DNA of 64,000 nucleotides, taken from assembly GCF_036227325.1 (NCBI RefSeq), contig NZ_CP109467.1:6014001-6078000 (forward strand), written 5' to 3'. Below are positions 27,539 to 34,161 of this stretch, one piece after another. Numbering within the stretch: position 1 is the stretch's first letter; every line of letters starts with the position of its first letter. Under the pieces are notes generated by a model. It saw only the letters and a list, made by a program, of their open reading frames with translations, searched no databases and was not told the origin of the DNA. Made by a program: the position numbers and the translations under genes. This DNA is from Streptomyces sp. NBC_01465. GTDB taxonomy: Bacteria > Actinomycetota > Actinomycetes > Streptomycetales > Streptomycetaceae.

Positions 27539-27990
27539 GTGACGTGGATGCCGTCGGGCGGCTGCGGGTGGTGGCCGCCGGGTTGCGGGCGCCGCTCTTT
27601 GCCGAGGCTCGGATCGGGCTTCCCTTCGAGCGTGTGTGGGGTGTGGTTGCGGATCTCGAGGGGGAGCTGCCTCATCTGATCTCCTTCGTACGGGAGTTCC
27701 GCGTCGCCGCCGGCGACAGCGAGCGCAAGGCCGCCGTCGCCGTGGACGTCGTGGGGCTGCGTGGGGACTTCGACGTACGGCTTGCTCCTGGGTGGTGTCT
27801 GATGCAGTCGCGCCTCGTGACCATGGGGATGGCGGCCGTGGCGGACGGCGACGGGACGCTGTTCGCCGTGTGCGGGGCGCTGCGGCCCGCCGCCCTCGGG
27901 CCCGTCCAGCGCGCCTACCGGCGGATGCTCGGGGCGCGCCGGGCCCGGGCCTTCTTCAGTGAGGTGGAGCGGCGGGCCGCGCTGCGGTGA
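27535..27990 (+). CDS. Cyclase/dehydrase-like (SRPBCC-type) protein coupled to sigma factor
   Basis: Protein of 151 residues. The pattern 'ARIGLPFERVWGVVADLEGE' followed by strands and a long C-terminal helix ('AYRRMLGARRARAFFSEVER') resembles the START/SRPBCC hydrophobic-pocket fold. The assignment is by pattern only. It overlaps the sigma factor by 4 bases, so it may sense a ligand for that factor or be part of its output. The last 35 bases are antisense to the next hydrolase gene. Confidence 0.6.
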   Translation: MSDVDAVGRLRVVAAGLRAPLFAEARIGLPFERVWGVVADLEGELPHLISFVREFRVAAGDSERKAAVAVDVVGLRGDFDVRLAPGWCLMQSRLVTMGMAAVADGDGTLFAVCGALRPAALGPVQRAYRRMLGARRARAFFSEVERRAALR

Positions 27991-28861
27991 GTCTGCGCAG
28001 GGCTGCCGCTACGACTTCCGGGTGTTCCTCCGGGAGGTGGCCGCCCGCTCCGGGGATGGTCTCCACGGTCAAGTCGTCCGCGTTCGGGGCTCCTTGGAGG
28101 AGGGTCGGCGGGATCACCGGGTCCAGCTCGCCGCCCAGCACCACGGTGGGGACCTTCAGGCGGGTGCGGCGGTGCGTGCCGCGGAAGCCTGCCGGGATGT
28201 CGCGCAGGACGTACTGCCAGAACAGGGACTGGCCCGCGTGGGCCGAGGTTTGCGTTGCCTCGGCGAATTCCTTCAGGTCGGACTCGTTCCAGACCGTCGT
28301 GGGGTCGGGCGCCGCCCGGCGCAGCAAGTAGCGCGTGAAGCGCGGGCAGTGGCGCAGCACCAGGCGGCCCAGCAGCGGATATTCGATCGGCGCCGTGAAC
28401 CACATCCGCCAGAGGTTCGGCAGGACGTGGCGGTGCTCGGTCCAGGGGTGCGTCATGTTCAGGGCGACGTACGCGGAGATGCGGTCGGAGTGCTGTGCGC
28501 AGAGGCGGAAGCCCACCCCCGCACCCCAGTTGTGCGCGATCAGCGCGGTCCGCTCCAGGCCGAGCGAGTCCAGGAGGGCGAGGATGTCGCCGGCCAGGGT
28601 GTCCGTGTCGTAGCCACGCTTCGGCTGCTCCGACCAGCCGAAGCCGCGCAGGTCCACGCAGATCAGCCGGTGGTCGGGGGAGAGAAGCGGGACGAGCTTC
28701 CGCCAGGCGTACCAGTGCTGGGGGAAGCCGTGGAGGAGGACCACGGGGGTGCCGGCGAGTGGGCCGAACTCGGCTGTGTGGAGGCTGACTTCGCCCGACT
28801 GGACCCAGCTGTGCCGGGCTCCATCCGCGTGGGGCATGGGGCGTTCGCTGACGGGTGGCAT
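27956..28861 (-). CDS. Alpha/beta hydrolase
   Basis: Alpha/beta hydrolase of 301 residues. It shows 'VVLLHGFPQHWYAWRKLVPL', 'DLRGFGWSEQP' and an elbow 'LIAHNWGAGVGFRL' in which Asn sits where Ser or Asp is normally the nucleophile, so catalysis is in doubt or uses another residue. The C-terminal His is in 'IPGAGGHLPEEHP'. The ATG at 28861 has GAAGGG 6 bases upstream; ATG 28837 is an alternative. It lies 77 bases after the deiodinase-like gene, separated by a 12-bp-stem hairpin. Confidence 0.8.
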   Translation of the reverse strand: MPPVSERPMPHADGARHSWVQSGEVSLHTAEFGPLAGTPVVLLHGFPQHWYAWRKLVPLLSPDHRLICVDLRGFGWSEQPKRGYDTDTLAGDILALLDSLGLERTALIAHNWGAGVGFRLCAQHSDRISAYVALNMTHPWTEHRHVLPNLWRMWFTAPIEYPLLGRLVLRHCPRFTRYLLRRAAPDPTTVWNESDLKEFAEATQTSAHAGQSLFWQYVLRDIPAGFRGTHRRTRLKVPTVVLGGELDPVIPPTLLQGAPNADDLTVETIPGAGGHLPEEHPEVVAAALRRLTAARPAAPPH

Positions 28862-28870
28862 GGGATTCCC

Positions 28871-28919
28871 TTCGCCGGACGGTGTTCTCGCACCGCCAGG
28901 AGTCGTGCCGTCCGGCGAA
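28871..28919 (-). terminator. Intergenic hairpin
   Basis: Perfect 12-bp arms TTCGCCGGACGG (28871-28882) and its complement (28908-28919), loop 25 bases. It may terminate the upstream gene or modulate the next one, since the arm includes the GAA of the GAAGGG ribosome site. Confidence 0.65.
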
Positions 28920-28938
28920 GGTTCCCTCGGGTTTTCTG

Positions 28939-29643
28939 TCAGATCTCGATCAGTACTTGGTCGAGGGATTTCCGTACGAGGCCCGGGACTTGGCAGTCCT
29001 GTGCGGGGTAGCCCACCGGGATCACCGCGAACGCCTTCTCGTTCTCCGGACGGCCCAGCACCTCGCGCAGGAAGCGCATCGGGCTCGGCGTGTGCGTGAG
29101 GGCGAAGAGGCCCGCGAGGTGGAGGGCGGTCAGGAGCATGCCGACCGCGATGCCGACCGACTCGTCGACGTAGTAGTGCTTGTGCTTCGTGCCGTCCTCG
29201 CCCAGCCAGTAGCGCTGCTGGAAGACGACGATCAGCGCCGGGGCGTCCGTGAGGTGGGTCTTGACCGCGTCCGTGCCCAGCGGGCGCAGGGCGGCGAGCC
29301 ACTCCTCGCCGAGCCTGCCGTCGTAGGAGATCTGCTCCTCCTGCTCGGCGGCCTCGCGGATCCTTGCGCGTACGGCCGGATCCTTGACCAGGACGAACGT
29401 CCACGGCTGCTGGTGCGCTCCGGAGGGTGCGGTCGACGCGCAGGCGATCGCGTCGCGGACCGCCTGCTCGGGGACGGGGTCCGGGGAGAACTGGCGTACC
29501 GTCCTCCGCTCGTCCATCCGCTCCCTCAACTCCCTTGCGCGGGCGAGGGATTCGGCGGCCGGTATGCGCGCGGGGTGGTACGGAACCGGCCGGTAGGGGT
29601 CGCCGTGGGTGGGCGTCCACTCATGTGCTGTCGTCGGTGACAT
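28939..29643 (-). CDS. Nitroreductase-fold protein, iodotyrosine deiodinase-like
   Basis: FMN-dependent nitroreductase-superfamily protein of 234 residues. It matches the iodotyrosine deiodinase (IYD) subgroup better than ordinary nitroreductases: 'TAPSGAHQQPWTFVLVKDP' and 'LGRPENEKAFAVIPVGYPA' closely resemble animal IYD. The three residues that bind halotyrosine in human IYD (Glu157, Tyr161, Lys182) are present with the same spacing as E103, Y107 and K128. FMN-binding Arg residues are in 'DERRTVRQF'. It is divergent from the NIPSNAP gene, 22 bases apart. Reductive dehalogenation of halotyrosines is inferred, not shown. Confidence 0.85.
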   Translation of the reverse strand: MSPTTAHEWTPTHGDPYRPVPYHPARIPAAESLARARELRERMDERRTVRQFSPDPVPEQAVRDAIACASTAPSGAHQQPWTFVLVKDPAVRARIREAAEQEEQISYDGRLGEEWLAALRPLGTDAVKTHLTDAPALIVVFQQRYWLGEDGTKHKHYYVDESVGIAVGMLLTALHLAGLFALTHTPSPMRFLREVLGRPENEKAFAVIPVGYPAQDCQVPGLVRKSLDQVLIEI

Positions 29644-29653
29644 GGCCGCAGCC

Positions 29654-29659
29654 TAGGCT
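29654..29659 (+). promoter_or_regulatory. -10-like TAGGCT box
   Basis: TAGGCT ends 6 bases before the ATG at 29666; no Shine-Dalgarno. Likely leaderless start in the very short divergent gap. Confidence 0.45.
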
Positions 29660-29665
29660 GGGGCC

Positions 29666-29968
29666 ATGATCACTGTGCACCTTAAGTACGAGATCGATCC
29701 CGACCGGATCGAGGATTTCGAGGAGTACGGGCGCCGCTGGGTCGGCCTCGTCAACCGCTTCGGCGGCACCCACCACGGCTACTTCCTGCCCAGCGAGGGC
29801 GACAGCGACATCGCCTACGCGCTGTTCTCGTTCCCCAGCCTCGCGCTGTACGAGCAGTACCGCACCGACAGCATGTCCGACCCCGAGTGCCAGGAGGCCT
29901 TCGAGCTGGCGCGCAGCACGCAGTGCATCAGGCGGTACGAGCGGAGGTTCCTGCGGCCCCTGCAGTGA
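29666..29968 (+). CDS. NIPSNAP family protein
   Basis: Protein of 100 residues with a ferredoxin-like (dimeric alpha/beta barrel) fold of the NIPSNAP family: 'VHLKYEIDPDRIEDFEEYGR', 'GGTHHGYFLPSEGD', 'FPSLALYEQYRTDSMSDPE'. The function of bacterial members is unclear. It may share a control region with the divergent deiodinase-like gene. It converges with the PlsC gene 7 bases away. Confidence 0.85.
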   Translation: MITVHLKYEIDPDRIEDFEEYGRRWVGLVNRFGGTHHGYFLPSEGDSDIAYALFSFPSLALYEQYRTDSMSDPECQEAFELARSTQCIRRYERRFLRPLQ

Positions 29969-29975
29969 GCGCGGC

Positions 29976-31172
29976 TCAGCTCCAGCCCGCCACGATCAGC
30001 CCCAGGCCCGTGGCGAAGCCGGCGCCCAGGAGCAGCAGATACCGGCCGTAGAGGCGGCGGAAGCGGCGCATCAGGAGTCCGAAGGCGGCGCAGAGCAGGC
30101 CGACGGCGAGGGTGCGCGTGCCGCGCGCTTTCGCCGCTGCCGGGAGCCAGTCGGAGGCCGGGATCCCGGTGCGGCCCGCCTCCGCCGCGTACACCTTGAA
30201 CGGGATGCCGTTCCACGGCTGGTGGCGGATGGCGGAGGCCGATTCGAGGGTGAGCTCCTGGCGAACCTCCGCGTGCATACGGGCCGTCGTGAGCGGGGCG
30301 GGCAAGTGCGCGCCGGACGCGGCCAGTTGGAGCGCGAGGAGGCTGCCCGCCAGGCTTCCCGCGAGCGCGGTGACGGAGAGTTTCAGGGCCCTGCGCGGGA
30401 CCGCCACGCACACGACCGCGAGCAGCAGCTCCGGCATCAGCGGCCAGCTCAGCGCCTCCGCGAACGCCCAGGCGAACGCGATCGGGAGCGCCCAGCGGGA
30501 GGTGACCACCGCCGCCACCCGGCGGCGCGTCCGCGAGTCGGCGAGCGGCTCGGACTTCGTACGGGCGGTCAGCGCCGCCACCGCGTCGCGCGCCTCGTCC
30601 GGTGTGGCGGAGGAGGGGAGCGGGGCGCCGATCCTGACCCGTACGAAGGAGTGGCGCAGCCGGCCGTGCTTGGGCAGGAGGCGGTCCGTGCCACCGATGC
30701 CGACCGGGACGAGGGGCACCCCGGCCCTCTCCGCGAGCAGCAGCGCACCCCGGTGGAAGGAGCCCACCTCCCCGTCACGGCCGCGCGTGCCCTCCGGGAA
30801 GAGGACCACCGCGCGGCCCGACCGCAGGTGGTCCGTCATCGCGAAGAGGTCGTCCAGGCCGCCGCCCGTACGGCGTACGGGGAATCCGGCGGCCAGCCGC
30901 GAGCAGAGGCGGCTGCGCCACGGGGACGCGAACCAGTAGTCGGCCGCGGCCCCGATCGCGGGCGCGTGCCGGGCGTCGAGGGCGGCCAGGAGGGCGGCCG
31001 TGTCGGCGTGCGAGGAGTGGTTCGCGACCACCACGCAGCCCCCGCGCGGGAGACGGCCGCGCCGCTCGACCCCGCCCGTGAGAGTGAGGGCGAGCATCCA
31101 CAGGGCCCGGCGCAGGAACGCGGGCAGGCGGTGGGGGTGGGCGGGTTTGGTCCGTACGAGAGCCGTTGTCAC
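29976..31172 (-). CDS. PlsC-like acyltransferase fused to membrane domain
   Basis: Protein of 398 residues. The N-terminal half is a 1-acylglycerol-3-phosphate acyltransferase (PlsC): 'VVVANHSSHADTAALLAALD' carries the HX4D catalytic motif, and 'VVLFPEGTRGRDGEVGSFHR' binds the phosphate. After about residue 215 comes a second part with several hydrophobic helices ('LLAVVCVAVPRRALKLSVTA', 'YLLLLGAGFATGLGLIVAGW'), resembling a DedA/SNARE-associated-type membrane protein. GTG start overlaps the CdsA stop (GTGA), so the last of three coupled genes. It probably acylates a phospholipid precursor at the membrane. Confidence 0.85.
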   Translation of the reverse strand: MTTALVRTKPAHPHRLPAFLRRALWMLALTLTGGVERRGRLPRGGCVVVANHSSHADTAALLAALDARHAPAIGAAADYWFASPWRSRLCSRLAAGFPVRRTGGGLDDLFAMTDHLRSGRAVVLFPEGTRGRDGEVGSFHRGALLLAERAGVPLVPVGIGGTDRLLPKHGRLRHSFVRVRIGAPLPSSATPDEARDAVAALTARTKSEPLADSRTRRRVAAVVTSRWALPIAFAWAFAEALSWPLMPELLLAVVCVAVPRRALKLSVTALAGSLAGSLLALQLAASGAHLPAPLTTARMHAEVRQELTLESASAIRHQPWNGIPFKVYAAEAGRTGIPASDWLPAAAKARGTRTLAVGLLCAAFGLLMRRFRRLYGRYLLLLGAGFATGLGLIVAGWS

Positions 31173-32002
31173 AGCGTCACCGCCATCGCGAGGAGCAGGG
31201 CCACCAGGAGGGAGTCGATCCGGTCGAGCAGGCCGCCGAAGCCGGGCAGCCAGCTGCCCGCGTCCTTCACGCCCGTCTCGCGCTTGACCATCGATTCGAC
31301 GAGATCGCCGCAGACGCAGCCGAGCAGCACCGCCGCCCAGAGGAGGGGAGTGAAGGCGCCGACTGCCCACAGGGCAAGGGCAGTTGCTGCAGCCGCGCCG
31401 ACGACGCCCGCCCAGGTCTTGTTCGGGGAGAGCGGGGAGAGGCGGCGCGCGAGGGGGCCGCTGCGGCCCAGTGCCGTACCGCCGCACCAGGCACCTACGT
31501 CCCCGAGCGCGACTCCGAGGCCTACCGCGATCGCCGTGTGGTGGCCGAGTGCCACAAGTCCCGTCAGGGCGACGGGAATCCAGAGGAGGGCGAAGAGGGT
31601 GCGGGCCGTGCGGGTGAAGCCGTGCTCGCTGTCGCCGGAGAGGAGAGAGGGCAGGGCGGCCGCCAGGAGGAGCAGGGCCGCCGTACGGAGATCGAGGACG
31701 CCGGGGGCCTGCCAGGCCAGTACGGGAAGGGCGACCGCGCCGGCGGCGAGCACCGCGAAGTCGGTGCGGGGCTGGCCCGTCATCCGTACGTACTCCGCCG
31801 CCGCGATCACCCCGAGCGCCGCCGCGAGCGCGAACGCCCCGGCCCCGCCCAGATACAGCGCCCCCAGATACACCGGGGCCGCCAGTGCCCACGTCCGCCA
31901 GCGCCGCCGCAGCTCCGCCCGCATCCGGACCTTCGCGGGCAGCGACGCGACCGCGACCCCGCTCACGCCGAGCGTGCCCGCGACCACCACGACGGCGCTC
32001 AT
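31169..32002 (-). CDS. Phosphatidate cytidylyltransferase (CdsA-like)
   Basis: Membrane enzyme of 277 residues that makes CDP-diacylglycerol from phosphatidate and CTP. The CdsA signature is clear: 'SPLSPNKTWAGVVG' and 'GDLVESMVKRETGVKDAGSW' followed by 'LPGFGGLLDRIDSLL'. About seven hydrophobic helices. The ATG at 32002 overlaps the CDP-alcohol transferase stop by 4 bases, and its own stop overlaps the PlsC gene by 4 bases, so all three are translationally coupled. A housekeeping cdsA probably exists elsewhere, making this a paralogue. Confidence 0.9.
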   Translation of the reverse strand: MSAVVVVAGTLGVSGVAVASLPAKVRMRAELRRRWRTWALAAPVYLGALYLGGAGAFALAAALGVIAAAEYVRMTGQPRTDFAVLAAGAVALPVLAWQAPGVLDLRTAALLLLAAALPSLLSGDSEHGFTRTARTLFALLWIPVALTGLVALGHHTAIAVGLGVALGDVGAWCGGTALGRSGPLARRLSPLSPNKTWAGVVGAAAATALALWAVGAFTPLLWAAVLLGCVCGDLVESMVKRETGVKDAGSWLPGFGGLLDRIDSLLVALLLAMAVTL

Positions 32003-32574
32003 CGGTCCAACTCCCGCCACAGACGGGCCAGTCGGAGCACCGCGGTGAGCGCCGAGCCCGCCGCTACGACGGCGAGGACCGGGACCGCCCAGCCCGTGGC
32101 CGCCGCGATGACGACCAGGAGGCAGCGCTCCGTCTTGCCGACCGGGCCGCCGTTCAGGCGCGGGGCGCCTGCCGCCGCGCCCGCGAGGGAGACCCAGGAG
32201 GGGAGCGTCGCGGCGAAGGCCGCGGCCGCCACCAGCCAGAGCGGGGCGAGAGCGAGGAAACCCGCGATCACGATCAAGTCGGCCGCGCGGTCGCCGAGTT
32301 CATTGAGGAGCGCGCCGCGCCGGGTGGTGCGCCCGGTGTCGCGGGCGAGAGCCCCGTCGAGGTTGGCGAAGGCGAGCCGGGCCGCGAGGAGGACGGCGAC
32401 CGGGAGGGCCGCGTACGGGACGGGCAGCCAGGCGAGCGAGGCTGCCGCGCCGGACGCGCAGACCACTCCCGCGGCGGTGAGCGTGTCCGGGGACACCTCA
32501 CGGCGGGCGAGCGCTCCGCGGACCCCGGAGAGGCGGGCCGCGTACCAGGGCTTCAGGGCGTAGAGGCCGTTCAT
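31999..32574 (-). CDS. CDP-alcohol phosphatidyltransferase family protein
   Basis: Membrane protein of 191 residues. The family motif is seen as 'ANLDGALARDTGRTT' then 'GALLNELGDRAADL'. Three of the four Asp residues of D-x2-D-G-x2-A-R-x8-G-x3-D-x3-D are present, but the first is Ala. YnbA-like relatives have Asn there, from memory. It leads the operon CDP-alcohol transferase, CdsA, PlsC, which resembles the start of E. coli ynbAB. The alcohol substrate is unknown. ATG at 32574 chosen over 32616 because the extension is basic and crosses the palindrome region. Confidence 0.82.
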   Translation of the reverse strand: MNGLYALKPWYAARLSGVRGALARREVSPDTLTAAGVVCASGAAASLAWLPVPYAALPVAVLLAARLAFANLDGALARDTGRTTRRGALLNELGDRAADLIVIAGFLALAPLWLVAAAAFAATLPSWVSLAGAAAGAPRLNGGPVGKTERCLLVVIAAATGWAVPVLAVVAAGSALTAVLRLARLWRELDR

Positions 32575-32617
32575 GGGTGCCACTCTGCTGCGGACGCGCG
32601 CCGGCCGAATCGGCATG

Positions 32618-32642
32618 CGTACTCAGAACGGGTCTGAGTACG
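32618..32642. promoter_or_regulatory. Inverted repeat between lipid operon and AAC(2')-like gene
   Basis: CGTACTCAGA-ACGGG-TCTGAGTACG: perfect 10-bp arms with a 5-base spacer. It overlaps the -10-like box of the plus-strand gene and lies 43 bases before the minus-strand start. Likely operator for one or both directions. Confidence 0.6.
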
Positions 32643-32644
32643 GT
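32639..32644 (+). promoter_or_regulatory. -10-like TACGGT box
   Basis: TACGGT ends 7 bases before the GTG at 32652 and overlaps the right arm of the inverted repeat. Confidence 0.4.
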
Positions 32645-32651
32645 GGGCGCT

Positions 32652-33173
32652 GTGATCGTCACCGTGCACACCGCAGACCTCGACCCGGCCGAACTCACCG
32701 AGATCCGGGCCCTGTTGGACGCCGCCTTCAAGGGCGGCTTCAGCGACGACGACTGGGACCACAGCCTCGGCGGCATCCACGCCCTCATCAGGGACGCGGA
32801 CGGAATCGCCGCCCACGGCAGCGTGGTCCAGCGGCGGGCGCTGCACGCGGGGCGCTCGTACCGTGTCGGATACGTGGAAGGGGTGGCGGTGCGCGCCGAC
32901 CGCCACCGGCAGGGGCTGGGCGGCCGGATCATGGAGGCGCTGGAGCAAGTGATCGACCGCGCCTACGAGTTCGGCGCCCTCTCCGCGTCGAGCGAGGGCG
33001 CCGGACTCTATGCGTCCCGGGGCTGGCAGGTGTGGCCCGGGCGGCTCGGGGCGCTGGGCCCCGAGGGCGTCGTACCGCTGCCGGAGGAGGAGGGAACGAC
33101 GTACGTACGGCCGCTCGTCGGCGACCCGGCGCTCCCTCTCCTCTTCGACTGGCGCGACGGGGACGTGCTGTAG
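32652..33173 (+). CDS. GNAT acetyltransferase of the AAC(2')-I type
   Basis: Acetyltransferase of 173 residues very like aminoglycoside 2'-N-acetyltransferases of mycobacteria and Providencia: 'FSDDDWDHSLGGIHALI', 'YRVGYVEGVAVRADRHRQGL', 'EFGALSASSEGAGLYASRGW' and the C-terminal 'LLFDWRDGDVL'. The Asp and Glu that contact the drug in AAC(2')-Ic are kept in the DDW and GYVEG segments. The last residue is Leu where AAC(2')-Ic ends in Trp. Natural substrates of chromosomal AAC(2') may be cell-wall or mycothiol-type amines. GTG start, leaderless-like. Confidence 0.82.
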   Translation: MIVTVHTADLDPAELTEIRALLDAAFKGGFSDDDWDHSLGGIHALIRDADGIAAHGSVVQRRALHAGRSYRVGYVEGVAVRADRHRQGLGGRIMEALEQVIDRAYEFGALSASSEGAGLYASRGWQVWPGRLGALGPEGVVPLPEEEGTTYVRPLVGDPALPLLFDWRDGDVL

Positions 33174-33177
33174 CCGC

Positions 33178-34032
33178 TTAGAGCGCGCCCGCGTCCCGCG
33201 CCGTCCACACCGACGGATACAGCGGCCGGAAGCCGAGCTCGTCGCGGATCCGCAGCGACGTGGCGATGCCGAACCACGGGTCCGGGTCGACGCGCTCGCC
33301 CATGCCGTCGGGGAGCGGCACCCCGTTGAGCTGGTGCAGGTCGACCGCCGTCACCGGGGCGTCGTCCACGAGGTTGTACGCACGGCCCGCGATCCCCTCC
33401 GCGAACAGCAGCCGGATCAGGCCCTGCGCCACATCGGCGTGGTGGACCATCGACAGGCGCTGCGTCGATGCCCAATGGGCCGCCCACATCATGGAGTTGG
33501 CGAGATGCGGGTCTCCTTCGCCGTACACGAAGGAGAGGCGTCCGATGCGTACGTCAAGTCCTTCGATCGCGAGGAGCCCGGCCTCCGCCTCCGCCTTCGA
33601 CGCGGGATAGGCGCCCCACATCGGACCTTCGGGCACGGTGCCGTCGTCCTCCACCAGCGGGCGGCCGCGCCCTGCACCGTGGATGAGAGTCGTCGACACC
33701 TGCACGAAACGGCCCGCGCCCGCCTCCACGGCCGCGTGCCCCAGCGCGACAGCCGCGTCGCGGTTGACCGCCCACGCCTCCTCGTCGGGCACCCCGCGGA
33801 AGGCGGCGGCGATGTTCACCACCGCGTCCACCCCGACCAGCGCCTTGCGCACACTCTCCGGATCGCGCAGCTCGCCGACCGCGACCTGCGCGCCGAGCTC
33901 CGCGAACGGCGCCCCGCGCTCCTCGTCCCGTACGAGCACCCGCACCGTGTCGGCGGGGGAGGTGCGCTGCAGCAGCCTCGGTACGAAGCGCCGTCCCACT
34001 TGTCCGGTCGCCCCGGTCACCAGAATCAACAT
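33178..34032 (-). CDS. NAD(P)-dependent epimerase/reductase (extended SDR)
   Basis: Extended or atypical SDR of 284 residues. The nucleotide motif is 'ILVTGATGQVGRRF'; the active site shows Thr in 'FVQVSTTLIHGAGRG' and the pair 'YPASKAEAEAGL' (Tyr-x3-Lys). ATG 34032 has AGGG at 8 bases spacing, better than ATG 34038. It is divergent from the MmyB-type regulator across a palindromic site, an arrangement in which the regulator often controls the reductase. Substrate unknown. Confidence 0.85.
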   Translation of the reverse strand: MLILVTGATGQVGRRFVPRLLQRTSPADTVRVLVRDEERGAPFAELGAQVAVGELRDPESVRKALVGVDAVVNIAAAFRGVPDEEAWAVNRDAAVALGHAAVEAGAGRFVQVSTTLIHGAGRGRPLVEDDGTVPEGPMWGAYPASKAEAEAGLLAIEGLDVRIGRLSFVYGEGDPHLANSMMWAAHWASTQRLSMVHHADVAQGLIRLLFAEGIAGRAYNLVDDAPVTAVDLHQLNGVPLPDGMGERVDPDPWFGIATSLRIRDELGFRPLYPSVWTARDAGAL

Positions 34033-34105
34033 CGTCATGTCCCTTCGTCTTCTTCGTGGTGACTCCACCGTGCTTCGGTCCCGGCGGCGGCGGGAGAGAC
34101 GTCCT

Positions 34106-34132
34106 TATCAGGGGACTGGCACTCCCTGGATA
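34106..34132. promoter_or_regulatory. 27-bp imperfect palindrome
   Basis: TATCAGGGGACTG-G-CACTCCCTGGATA centred at 34119, with 10 of 13 positions symmetric (TATC...GGGA.TG/CA.TCCC...GATA). It lies between the SDR and XRE genes, probably the regulator's binding site. Confidence 0.55.
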
Positions 34133-34161
34133 GATCCGCAGATCAGGTCCATGGTGGAGGG

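Noticed and set aside
28855..29640. 261-aa plus-strand frame opposite the deiodinase-like gene
   Set aside because: Arg/Val/Leu-rich shadow without motifs; the minus strand shows conserved FMN and IYD residues.
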